In this document: positions 24,526-31,565 of the stretch, piece by piece
Layout of the letters: each line of letters opens with the position of its first letter
Position numbering within the stretch: position 1 is the stretch's first letter
Origin: CAIZGX01 sp044371675
GTDB taxonomy: Bacteria > Bacteroidota > Bacteroidia > Flavobacteriales_D > Sanyastnellaceae
NCBI GenBank assembly: GCA_044371675.1
Contig: JBILTF010000017.1
Location: forward strand, 1 to 31,565
DNA length: 31,565 nucleotides
Direction: 5' to 3'
Made by a program: the position numbers and the translations under genes
Notes under the pieces: generated by a model
The model's input: the letters and a program-made list of their open reading frames with translations, nothing else
What the model was told of the DNA's origin: nothing
Databases searched by the model: none

Positions 24526-25979
24526 TGATCTAATAATTGTTGAATAAGTCCAGATGCTGTTTTCGGATTGGCCTTTCCCCCACTCTTTTTCATGAGTTCA
24601 CCCATGAACAATCCGAGCATTCCTTTATTTCCTGCTTTGTAAGCGGCAACCTTATCTGGCCATGCTGCCAAAATCTCTTGTGCAATTTGCTTAATACTAT
24701 CGTCGTCGGCATCTTGAATCAAGTTCAATTCAGCAGCCACGTCTTCAGCCATTTTGGAAGAATGATTCGCCAACGCTGGAAGAATTTTTTCAGCAGCGGT
24801 TGAACTTGAGACCTTTCCTGAATCGACAAGGTTAATGATGCTTGCGAGTTGCTCGGGAGTGAACGGGCTCTGTTCTATTTCTAAAGCTTGCTCTTTCAAA
24901 TATCCTTTTACCGGACCCATTAACCAGTTGCAAGCTGCTTTGTAATTTTTCGTTTTAGATATGATGCGCTCGTAATAAAGCGCAGTTTCTTTTTCACTCG
25001 TCAAAACATTCGCATCGTATTCCGAAAGATTGAATTCTTTCAAATACTTATGCAGCAACTCTTTTGGAAGCGGCGGCATGGTCGCTTGAATGCGATGGAT
25101 GTGATCATCTGTAATGACCACTGGCGGAAGATCGGGTTCTGGGAAATATCGGTAATCTTGCGCATCTTCTTTGCTTCGAAGCAATGAAGTGGTTCCATCT
25201 GCAGCGTTGAAGCTGCGAGTTTCTTGATTGATTGTTCCACCTGCTTCAATGATATCGATTTGACGCGTCATTTCGTGTTCGATCGCGCGTTGAACATTGC
25301 GAATGGAGTTCATGTTCTTCACCTCGCAACGCGTTCCGAACTCAGGAGCGCCTTTCTTTCGAACAGAAATATTCGCATCGCAACGAAGCGAGCCCTCTTC
25401 CATGTTACCGTCGCAAATATCTAAATAGCGAACAAGCTTTCTCACTTCAGTCAGATACAAATACGCTTCGCGAGAAGTGCGCATATCTGGCTCGGAAACA
25501 ACTTCAATCAAAGGAACACCGGCACGATTCAAATCGACAAGGGTATCGAATGGGTCTTGGTCGTGCATGCTCTTTCCAGCATCTTCTTCCAAGTGCGCAC
25601 GCGTGATTCCAATGCGCTTTTCTGAACCATCGTCTTCACGAATGATTATTTCTCCACCTGTGCAGATGGGAGTTTTATCTTGTGTAATTTGATATCCCTT
25701 TGGTAAATCGGCGTAGAAATAATTCTTGCGCGCGAAGAATACGGGAGTGTTGATTTTCATGTCAGAAGCAAGCGCCAACTTAATGGCGAAGTCAACCGAC
25801 TGCGTGTTTACTTTAGGCAAAGTGCCTGGGTGACCCAATGTGATTGGGGAAACCAAGGTGTTTGGCAAAGCGCCGAAAAGATTTGCATCTGAAGCATATG
25901 CCTTAGACGCAGTTTTTAGTTGCATGTGGACTTCCAGTCCAACTACCAATTCGTATTGATCGTATACAGCTTGTTCCAT
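24522..25979 (-). CDS. gatB: Asp-tRNA(Asn)/Glu-tRNA(Gln) amidotransferase subunit B
   Basis: A 485-residue subunit that binds and phosphorylates mischarged Glu-tRNA(Gln) or Asp-tRNA(Asn), which GatA then amidates. The family opening VGLEVHMQLKT, the catalytic-site stretch GHPGTLPKVN, KNYFYADLPKGYQI and LLRSKEDAQDYRYFPEPDLP are all present. A helical YqeY-like tail (about 330-485) ends ASGLIQQLLDQ. Length is typical. It starts 1 bp after the lpxK stop and overlaps the TlpA-like gene. gatA and gatC are not in the window. Confidence 0.96.
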   Translation of the reverse strand: MEQAVYDQYELVVGLEVHMQLKTASKAYASDANLFGALPNTLVSPITLGHPGTLPKVNTQSVDFAIKLALASDMKINTPVFFARKNYFYADLPKGYQITQDKTPICTGGEIIIREDDGSEKRIGITRAHLEEDAGKSMHDQDPFDTLVDLNRAGVPLIEVVSEPDMRTSREAYLYLTEVRKLVRYLDICDGNMEEGSLRCDANISVRKKGAPEFGTRCEVKNMNSIRNVQRAIEHEMTRQIDIIEAGGTINQETRSFNAADGTTSLLRSKEDAQDYRYFPEPDLPPVVITDDHIHRIQATMPPLPKELLHKYLKEFNLSEYDANVLTSEKETALYYERIISKTKNYKAACNWLMGPVKGYLKEQALEIEQSPFTPEQLASIINLVDSGKVSSSTAAEKILPALANHSSKMAEDVAAELNLIQDADDDSIKQIAQEILAAWPDKVAAYKAGNKGMLGLFMGELMKKSGGKANPKTASGLIQQLLDQ

Positions 25980-27005
25980 TTATTTCTTTACTTCATTTAC
26001 AGCATTTAGTAACGCTGTTTCACCTGCTATAAATCTTATTTTCATTCGAATAAAATACAAAGGAAGATCTTCGAACTCCTTGATGTTCTTGCATTTCACC
26101 ACATCTTTTTCAGTGGTTAGCAGAACCGTATTTTCCTCTCCAAAGTTAATCCATTCTTGTCGAATGCGCGACACATCTTGAGCCGTGTATTCATGATGAT
26201 CGCGCAATGCCATTTCTATGGTAGCTACGCTCCTATTTCTTCCTTCCATAAAGAATGGAATTGGATTGGCGAGTCCAGCAAAACATACGCTGCGCATATT
26301 GCTGTTCCACGGGTTCATCTGACTGAATGCGGGTTCTGGCGTGTCGTATTCAATAGTGGTAAAAGCTAAAACTTGATTGTCATTCAAATTCAATTCAAGC
26401 TTAATTCGATTTCGATCTTCTTCTGAAAGATCTTCAGGACATTTGGTAACAACAATTGCGTTTGCTGAATGTGCTCTTTTTTTCAGGTCGCGCAAACCAC
26501 CCACAGGAAATAATTGATCATTCACAAACAAGTCGTTGTATGCCGAAAGTAAAATTGAAAAATCAGGATGCAATTTTCTATGTTGAAAGGCATCGTCTAA
26601 AACAACTTGCTGAATTTGCGGAAAGGATTGCTTCAACTTGTAGATTCCTGATAGTCTATTTTCGGAAACGGCGCCTATTAAGGATTGGAAATGATTTCGA
26701 ACCACTGCGGGTTCATCCCCAATTTCTGAAACATTGGAATCTGAAGTTATAAATTGAAATCCCTTGGTTATCCGGCCATATCCGCGAGAGATAAATCCGG
26801 TTTTCGAACCGTCTAATTTTTCAATCAACCAAATAGCGAAAGGTGTTTTCCCGGTTCCTCCTATTTTCAAATTGCCAATTACAATGGAAGGAACTACAGC
26901 TTTTTTCGAACTTAAAATTCCAACAGAAAATAAAAAATGACGGAAGTACAAAATGCTTCCCAATAGAAAAGAAAAAGGCCAAAGAGTTGCTCTGAATAAA
27001 CGCAT
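25980..27005 (-). CDS. lpxK: Tetraacyldisaccharide 4'-kinase (LpxK)
   Basis: About 341 residues from the ATG at 27005; the upstream ATG at 27056 would run into the Nif3-like gene. LpxK phosphorylates the 4' position of the lipid A disaccharide at the inner membrane. An N-terminal hydrophobic anchor (LWPFSFLLGSILYFRHFL) is followed by the P-loop GNLKIGGTGKTP, then SRGYGR, VVLDDAFQHRKL and VVTKCPEDLS. The C-terminal domain ends with a typical TTEKDVVKCKN. First gene of the leftward operon, head to head with the Nif3-like gene with only 31 bp between starts, so promoters must overlap coding sequence. Confidence 0.92.
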   Translation of the reverse strand: MRLFRATLWPFSFLLGSILYFRHFLFSVGILSSKKAVVPSIVIGNLKIGGTGKTPFAIWLIEKLDGSKTGFISRGYGRITKGFQFITSDSNVSEIGDEPAVVRNHFQSLIGAVSENRLSGIYKLKQSFPQIQQVVLDDAFQHRKLHPDFSILLSAYNDLFVNDQLFPVGGLRDLKKRAHSANAIVVTKCPEDLSEEDRNRIKLELNLNDNQVLAFTTIEYDTPEPAFSQMNPWNSNMRSVCFAGLANPIPFFMEGRNRSVATIEMALRDHHEYTAQDVSRIRQEWINFGEENTVLLTTEKDVVKCKNIKEFEDLPLYFIRMKIRFIAGETALLNAVNEVKK

Positions 27006-27018
27006 CGGTGTAACTTGG
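26987..27018 (+). promoter_or_regulatory. Weak promoter candidate for the Nif3-like gene
   Basis: TTG at 26987-26989 and TAACTTGG at 27011-27018 resemble TTG/TAnnTTTG with one mismatch and 21 bp spacing. It would overlap the 5' end of lpxK. Confidence 0.3.
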
Positions 27019-27036
27019 CTGCAAGTTAGATTAAAA

Positions 27037-28131
27037 ATGCGTATTGAAGAAGTCATTTCCTATTTAGAGCAATGGGCTCCGCCTATTTTGCAAGAGTCTT
27101 ACGACAATTCCGGATTGTTGGTAGGAAACAAACAAAACGAGATTACGAATATTTTAGTGAGTCTCGATTGCACAGAGGATGTTGTTGAAGAGGCTATTGC
27201 GAAGAATTGCAACCTCATAGTTTCTCACCACCCCATTGTTTTCAAAGGTTTGAAACGCTTTACTGGCGACGATTATGTGCAGCGCACAATTATTAAAGCC
27301 ATTCAAAACAACGTTGCGTTGTATGCGATTCACACCAACCTAGATAATACCATTGAAGGTGTAAATGGTGAAATCGCGAGACGACTTGGACTAAAGAATG
27401 TTCGTCCGCTTGTCCCGCTAAGCGGACATTTGCTGCAATTGACTGTATTTATTCCGAGCGATCATTTTGAAAAAGTGAGGACTGCCTTGTTCGAAGCAGG
27501 TGCAGGCTCGTTGGGCAATTACAGTGAATGTGGTTTTTCTGTAGTTGGAAATGGAAGCTTCAAACCTGAAGAAGGGGCTCAACCGTTTGAAGGAAATCTT
27601 GGGGATAGATACGAAAAGGAAGAGATTCGGTTTGAAGTTATTTTGCCGAGTTGGAAAAAAGCGGAAGTTCAGCGCGCACTTTTCGAATCACATCCGTATG
27701 AAGAAATTGCACACAATTGGCAAAACCTTCAGAACCCAATTCATCAATTTGGAAGCGGGGCTATAGGAGAATTAGAGACTCCAATTAGCTTAATAGATTG
27801 TTTAAGTAAACTAAAAGAAGTGTTTAATAATCATAGTATTAAGTACACAAAGACAAGGCAGCCAATGATTCAGAAAATAGCGGTTTGCGGTGGAAGTGGT
27901 CAATTTCTATTGGGAGCGGCAAAAGCTGAAGGAGCTGATGCATTTGTAACAGCTGATGTGAAATATCATGAGTTCTTCGACGCTGAAAACAGGTTGTCGT
28001 TTATTGATATTGGACATTTTGAAAGTGAACAGTTTACAATTGAGTTGATTCATGCTAAAATCACTGAAAAATTTCGTACATTCGCCGTCCACAAAACGGG
28101 TGTAATAACGAACCCCGTTCTCTATTACTGA
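27037..28131 (+). CDS. Nif3-like dinuclear metal centre protein
   Basis: About 364 residues from the ATG at 27037, preferred over 26953 because the family starts MRIEEVISYLEQWAPP. Metal ligands are visible in VSHHPIVFKG (near 63-72), HTNLDN and, near the C-terminus, the histidine and glutamate of IGHFESE. A middle insertion (about 130-235) makes it the long YqfO form, which carries an extra alpha/beta domain. The biochemical role is unsettled; GTP cyclohydrolase I-like activity has been proposed. The next gene lies 4 bp downstream. In Bacteroidota a C4 zinc-ribbon coiled-coil gene often follows, as its relative does here. Confidence 0.92.
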   Translation: MRIEEVISYLEQWAPPILQESYDNSGLLVGNKQNEITNILVSLDCTEDVVEEAIAKNCNLIVSHHPIVFKGLKRFTGDDYVQRTIIKAIQNNVALYAIHTNLDNTIEGVNGEIARRLGLKNVRPLVPLSGHLLQLTVFIPSDHFEKVRTALFEAGAGSLGNYSECGFSVVGNGSFKPEEGAQPFEGNLGDRYEKEEIRFEVILPSWKKAEVQRALFESHPYEEIAHNWQNLQNPIHQFGSGAIGELETPISLIDCLSKLKEVFNNHSIKYTKTRQPMIQKIAVCGGSGQFLLGAAKAEGADAFVTADVKYHEFFDAENRLSFIDIGHFESEQFTIELIHAKITEKFRTFAVHKTGVITNPVLYY

Positions 28132-28135
28132 CATT

Positions 28136-30052
28136 ATGGCAAAAAAAGTAATAAAACCAAAAGCGAAAGCACCTGCTAAGCCCAAGGTTGCTGCTAAAAA
28201 AGCGGCTAAAACAGTTGTGTCGAAGGGAAAAGAGAAAGCGGTAAAGAAACCTGTTGTGAAAAAAGTAGAAAAGAAAGCTGTTAAACCGGCTTCTAAACCT
28301 ATTGCGAAGAAAGTTGTAAAGCCTGTCGCAAAGAAAGTTGTTAAACCAGTTGCGAAGAAGGTTGTTAAACCAGCTGCGAAGAAGGTTGTTAAGCCTGTCG
28401 CAAAGAAAGCGGTTAAACCAGTTGCGAAGAAGGTTGTTAAACCAGTTGCGAAAAAGGTTGTTAAGCCTGTCGCAAAGAAAGCGGTTAAACCAGTTGCGAA
28501 GAAGGTTGCAAAACCTGCGGCCAAAAAAGTCGTTAAGTCTGTTTCAAAATCAGTGAAGAAGGAAGTGAAAAGTTCAAAAAAAGTTGTGAAAGTAGTGATA
28601 AAGAAGAAAGTGCAAGAAGTGAAGAAGGCAGTAAAATCAATAGTTAAAAAAGCTATTCCTGCTAAAAAAGTTGAAACAAAGAAAGCTGTTGTTCCTGCGA
28701 AGAAACAAACTCCAGCTCCGATATCCAAAGTAGTCGCAAAGAAGGCTGTTCCAGCTAAGAAAGTTGAACCCAAAAAGGCTGTCGCTCCTGCTAAGAAAGC
28801 TGCGCCGGCTCCAAAGCCTGCTCCATCTAAGAAAGCTTTGCCTGTTGTGGTTGAAAAAACCAAAGCTGGAAAGTTGCCTGCAAAGCCTGAAAAGAAGGGT
28901 AAAACAGCGAAAGCAGATAAACCGGCTGTCAAAGGCTCTGTAAAAATCCAAGTAATAAAAGCTCCGGAAGAAGAAGTTGTTCTTTCTGAAGCAGCGACCC
29001 TTGCGAAGGCTAAGCGTGATGCTAAGATTCGCAAGGAAGTAATTGCTGAAGGTCCAATTGATGGAAAACCAAGAACATTTAAAATAGGCATTGCCCCTGC
29101 CCTAGTTGAAAAACGAGTAGCCAATCCAATTCACGTTGCATCAGAAATGGATCCGAAGCAAGCTATTTTTGTTCCTATTGCAAAACCAGAAAAAAACGAG
29201 AAAAACCAAACAAACGATACAGAAACTATGATTTCAATTAATCAAATGAACAAGTCCAACAGCGAAGATGCCAAAAAGGGTATCTCTGTTGAATCTAAAT
29301 TGAGACACTTATTTGCTCTTCAGTTAATTGACTCGCGCATTGACAAGATTCGCGCTACACGTGGAGAATTACCATTCGAAGTTCAAGATTTAAAGGATGA
29401 TGTTTCGGGATTGGAAGCTCGCATGGAGCGTTTGAAAGGTGAGTTCAAAGGTGCTGAGGAAAGTATTATTTCTTGTAAGTCTTCCATCAAAGAGGCTGAA
29501 GCCTTGATTGTAAAATACAAGGAGCAGTTGAATAAAGTTAAAAACAACCGTGAATTTGATTCTTTAAACAAAGAAATTGAATTTCAGGAGTTGGAAATTG
29601 AATTGCAGTCGAAGCATATTCGTACAGCTGATACATTGAAATTAACCAAGCAGGCAGAAATTGATAACGCATCGTCTAAATTGGCTGAGCGTGCCAACGA
29701 TTTAAATTTGAAAGAAACGGAGTTAACAATTCTTATGAGTGAAACTCAAAAGGAAGAAGACATCCTTTCAAAGCGCAGTGATGAGGCAAAGAAGCACATC
29801 GACCTCCATTTGTTAGAGCGATATGTTCGTATGCGTAAGTCTACCCAAAACGGTCTGGCAGTGGTTCCAATTGAGCGCGATGCCTCTGCTGGTTCATTCA
29901 TTCAAATTCCTGCTCAAGTGCAAATGGACGTTCGTTTGCGCAAGCGTATCATCACAGATGAGCATAGTGGTAGAATCTTAGTAGATGAGGAGATGGCGTA
30001 TGAAGAAGAATTGAAATTTAAGGAAGTTCTTCAGAAAGAAATGGCGAAATAA
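28136..30052 (+). CDS. Histone H1-like repeat region fused to a cysteine-less zinc-ribbon family protein
   Basis: A continuous 638-residue frame. Residues 1-280 are a very basic lysine/alanine/valine/proline repeat region (unit KKVVKPVA), like histone H1 tails and likely DNA- or RNA-binding. From about 375 it matches the coiled-coil C4 zinc-ribbon family (SVESKLRHLFALQLIDSRID, then KNNREFDSLNKEIEFQELE). The C-terminal ribbon keeps its frame (IPAQVQMDVRLRKRII and GRILVDEEM) but the four expected cysteines read Ser584, Ser587, Asp608 and Ser611. Zinc binding should be lost. An ATG at residue 365 (29228), where family members normally begin, could also be used. It follows the Nif3-like gene, the usual family context. 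Confidence 0.85.
   Translation: MAKKVIKPKAKAPAKPKVAAKKAAKTVVSKGKEKAVKKPVVKKVEKKAVKPASKPIAKKVVKPVAKKVVKPVAKKVVKPAAKKVVKPVAKKAVKPVAKKVVKPVAKKVVKPVAKKAVKPVAKKVAKPAAKKVVKSVSKSVKKEVKSSKKVVKVVIKKKVQEVKKAVKSIVKKAIPAKKVETKKAVVPAKKQTPAPISKVVAKKAVPAKKVEPKKAVAPAKKAAPAPKPAPSKKALPVVVEKTKAGKLPAKPEKKGKTAKADKPAVKGSVKIQVIKAPEEEVVLSEAATLAKAKRDAKIRKEVIAEGPIDGKPRTFKIGIAPALVEKRVANPIHVASEMDPKQAIFVPIAKPEKNEKNQTNDTETMISINQMNKSNSEDAKKGISVESKLRHLFALQLIDSRIDKIRATRGELPFEVQDLKDDVSGLEARMERLKGEFKGAEESIISCKSSIKEAEALIVKYKEQLNKVKNNREFDSLNKEIEFQELEIELQSKHIRTADTLKLTKQAEIDNASSKLAERANDLNLKETELTILMSETQKEEDILSKRSDEAKKHIDLHLLERYVRMRKSTQNGLAVVPIERDASAGSFIQIPAQVQMDVRLRKRIITDEHSGRILVDEEMAYEEELKFKEVLQKEMAK
28322..28537 (+). repeat. Three 72-bp tandem repeats inside the H1-like region
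   Basis: Units start at 28322, 28394 and 28466, each opening CCTGTCGCAAAGAAAG. Each is built of three 24-bp subunits encoding KKVVKPVA-like octapeptides. The first two units are nearly identical; the third decays at its 3' end. Such arrays can expand or contract. Confidence 0.85.
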
Positions 30053-30059
30053 ACTTTAC

Positions 30060-30079
30060 GGGCGAATAATTATTCGCCC
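30060..30079. other. Perfect 20-bp palindrome
   Basis: GGGCGAATAATTATTCGCCC is a perfect palindrome 7 bases after the stop of the H1-like fusion gene. In RNA it folds into a hairpin that may protect the 3' end; no T run directly follows. A second terminator lies just downstream. Confidence 0.6.
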
Positions 30080-30088
30080 TAATTAAAG

Positions 30089-30119
30089 AAAAAAGGGATG
30101 ATTAAATCATCCCTTTTTT
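30089..30119. terminator. Bidirectional terminator between convergent genes
   Basis: A perfect 14-bp stem (30089-30102 with 30106-30119) and three-base loop, with an A run on one side and a T run on the other, so it works on both strands. The stop codon of the leftward helical-repeat gene (30102-30104) lies in its apex. Confidence 0.85.
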
Positions 30120-31562
30120 AATGACCAATTCCAGGAAACGGTCTTCCATGTTTTTAACGGATGGGAATTCAGAAATAATTTTCCCTTCTTTAAAGAATGT
30201 GTTTTTTTTGAACGGAGAAAGTTTGTTGTATGTCCTAAGCGTTTTCAGAAAGTGAATATCAGCGTCGTGATTTCGTTCACGCTGGGTATAAAAGCGAATG
30301 GTACTTTTCAATGCGTATTCAACCAAGTCTGTATTTCCCAGACACAAGTGAATAAGAATGTTGAGGACACGAACGTGTCCGTAAATATCCTGACGTAGTT
30401 CTTTATCGGAATTATTGATGATTTCATTCACATGCTTTAATGCGCGCTGATGTAATCCACAAGAGAATTCATAAAGAGCCAATCTGTAATGAATCATCAT
30501 TTCAAACTCTTTGCTTAGTACATTCTTCGTCTGTTGAATAGACGTAAACAATTCGTCTGACTGAATTTTTTGATCGAACATAAGTGCCATTTCCACTTGA
30601 ATTTGCTTCAAAATGCGGAAACGAAAAGCAACTAAGTCTGGATCTTGGAACTGTTCCTTGTCTTCCAAAGACTCTAACCTCTTATAAATTTCTGTTGCTC
30701 CTGCCCTATCATTGAGCAAAACGCGACACGTCAACAATTGTCCAAGAGATCTTAAATATCTCTTACCCTTGTCGTCTCTAAGCCATTCATTTTCATCGAA
30801 AACAACAACAACCTCTGTAAAATATTCTGCAGCTTTTTCTATGTTGCTCTCTGCTATAGCGCAAAAACCTAATGAATAAAGTCTAAGGCATTTTGAGCGG
30901 ATGGACGTTACCAACGCAGGGTCTTCCAGGAGCTTCGAACCTAAAATTTCATTAAGCATTTCTTCGTGAATCTTTGAAGGAGTGAATCCTCCTGAACGAA
31001 AGATTGCATTAATCTTTCCATATATGACTTGATACTGAGCAAGGTTTTGCAGTTTCAATAATATCTGGGATTCCTCTTCAGCAATTTCATCGAAAGACTG
31101 AACGAACTCACCGTTCTCATAATCCTCCTCCAGAAGGTTCTTTTGCCATGATATAATTTCAAATAGATAATAAAAAAATTCGTAGGCCGTGGCTAATTTC
31201 TTCGCTCGCTTCAGTTCTTTCTTACATTCTTCGAAAAGTCCTTTTTTGTGAAGAATGTCGACATTCTTTAACGCTTGCTTCAAAACACTTCGAACAGTGC
31301 TCTCGCCGTGGTAGGAGCGCAGAGCCTTCAGGATAAGTTTGAATAAGTGATTTTTTTCTGATGGAAGATGTTTTAGAAAAAGCTCTCCTTTGAACGATTC
31401 TTTTACAAAATCTTCGTCGTAATGGTCCATTTTCTCAAGTAAATCAAAGAGACGAACGTAGTTCTTCTCGCCCGCTTGCAACGAGCTTTGTAACTTAAAA
31501 AAACGTTTTTCACTCTTGGTTAAGGAGCGAACCAGATCAAAAAGATCATGGGTTGGTTTCAT
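30102..31562 (-). CDS. Helical-repeat protein of unknown function
   Basis: A 486-residue soluble protein, nearly all alpha-helical, with no signal peptide. It starts MKPTHDLFDLVRSLTKSEKR, and repeated helix pairs such as KKGLFEECKKELKRAKKLATA suggest TPR-like repeats. I recognise the overall type as a hypothetical protein common in Bacteroidota but know no function. A protein-interaction scaffold is the simplest guess. It ends with KKGMI encoded by the stem of the terminator at 30089-30119. Its start lies 3 bp inside the window edge, so its promoter is not visible. Confidence 0.8.
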   Translation of the reverse strand: MKPTHDLFDLVRSLTKSEKRFFKLQSSLQAGEKNYVRLFDLLEKMDHYDEDFVKESFKGELFLKHLPSEKNHLFKLILKALRSYHGESTVRSVLKQALKNVDILHKKGLFEECKKELKRAKKLATAYEFFYYLFEIISWQKNLLEEDYENGEFVQSFDEIAEEESQILLKLQNLAQYQVIYGKINAIFRSGGFTPSKIHEEMLNEILGSKLLEDPALVTSIRSKCLRLYSLGFCAIAESNIEKAAEYFTEVVVVFDENEWLRDDKGKRYLRSLGQLLTCRVLLNDRAGATEIYKRLESLEDKEQFQDPDLVAFRFRILKQIQVEMALMFDQKIQSDELFTSIQQTKNVLSKEFEMMIHYRLALYEFSCGLHQRALKHVNEIINNSDKELRQDIYGHVRVLNILIHLCLGNTDLVEYALKSTIRFYTQRERNHDADIHFLKTLRTYNKLSPFKKNTFFKEGKIISEFPSVKNMEDRFLELVIKKGMI

Positions 31563-31565
31563 ACT

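Noticed and set aside
28322..28537. CRISPR array
   Set aside because: Repeats are contiguous, in-frame and lack unique spacers; they encode the KKVVKPVA tail.
28338..28556. Rightward frame rich in LNQLRRRLL
   Set aside because: It is the +1 or +2 reading of the 72-bp repeats inside the fusion gene.
27907..29124. Long leftward open frame of 405 codons opposite the H1-like gene
   Set aside because: It is the antisense of the lysine-rich repeats, with Phe/Thr/Ala-rich composition (FFATGLTT), no start context and no family match; the rightward frame continues a known gene pair.

Overview
The window looks like chromosomal DNA of a Bacteroidota bacterium, probably Flavobacteriales. The signs are AT-rich coding sequence, promoters of the TTG-N19-TAnnTTTG type (clearest before rpsT), weak ribosome binding sites, and family variants usual for that phylum: a long Nif3-like protein, a TlpA-type lipoprotein with a DUF4369-like N-terminus, a polysaccharide deacetylase-like protein, and an M1 peptidase with a long beta-rich C-terminus. 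The genus cannot be fixed from the sequence alone.

Region 1 (1-12246) is accessory DNA. A perfect inverted repeat of at least 102 bp (1-102 and 11262-11363, read by eye) bounds about 11.3 kb. Inside it a compact leftward operon encodes an XRE-type regulator, HsdM, HsdS, a predicted modification-sensing NucS-like nuclease, HsdR and a YgjP-like zinc metallopeptidase: a type I restriction-modification system with two extra enzymes. Behind it lie a DnaD-like winged-helix protein and a MerR-like protein, which may be replication or maintenance genes of the element. At the left end are a small ribbon-helix-helix gene, whose 3' end lies inside the inverted repeat, and a divergent unknown gene. The right repeat carries a 3' relic of the same ribbon-helix-helix gene, differing only by synonymous changes in its last 14 codons. 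Just outside the right repeat is a small serine recombinase, then a strong terminator and a tRNA-Arg(CCG).

Region 2 (12368-16400) is core genome: tRNA-Arg, a small lipoprotein, a TauE/SafE transporter overlapping moaD, moaE (the two subunits of molybdopterin synthase), a convergent secreted subtilisin-like lipoprotein with an altered oxyanion-hole motif, and rpsT with its own promoter and terminator.

Region 3 (16427-20271): radC, wecB and a polysaccharide deacetylase-like gene form an overlapping rightward operon, suggesting cell-surface sugar work. Facing it is a leftward operon reading lpxK-gatB-tlpA-like-M1 peptidase-lpxH (27005 down to 19525), which joins two lipid A enzymes with the tRNA amidotransferase B subunit and two exported proteins.

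Region 4 (27037-31565): a Nif3-like gene is followed by a fusion gene with a lysine/alanine/proline/valine-rich histone H1-like repeat region, a coiled coil and a C-terminal domain related to the C4 zinc-ribbon family in which all four cysteine positions are replaced. A 14-bp-stem bidirectional terminator separates it from a convergent helical-repeat protein of unknown function that runs to the window end. No stretch longer than 300 bases lacks a gene; the longest non-coding stretches are 11364-11616 and 15900-16090.
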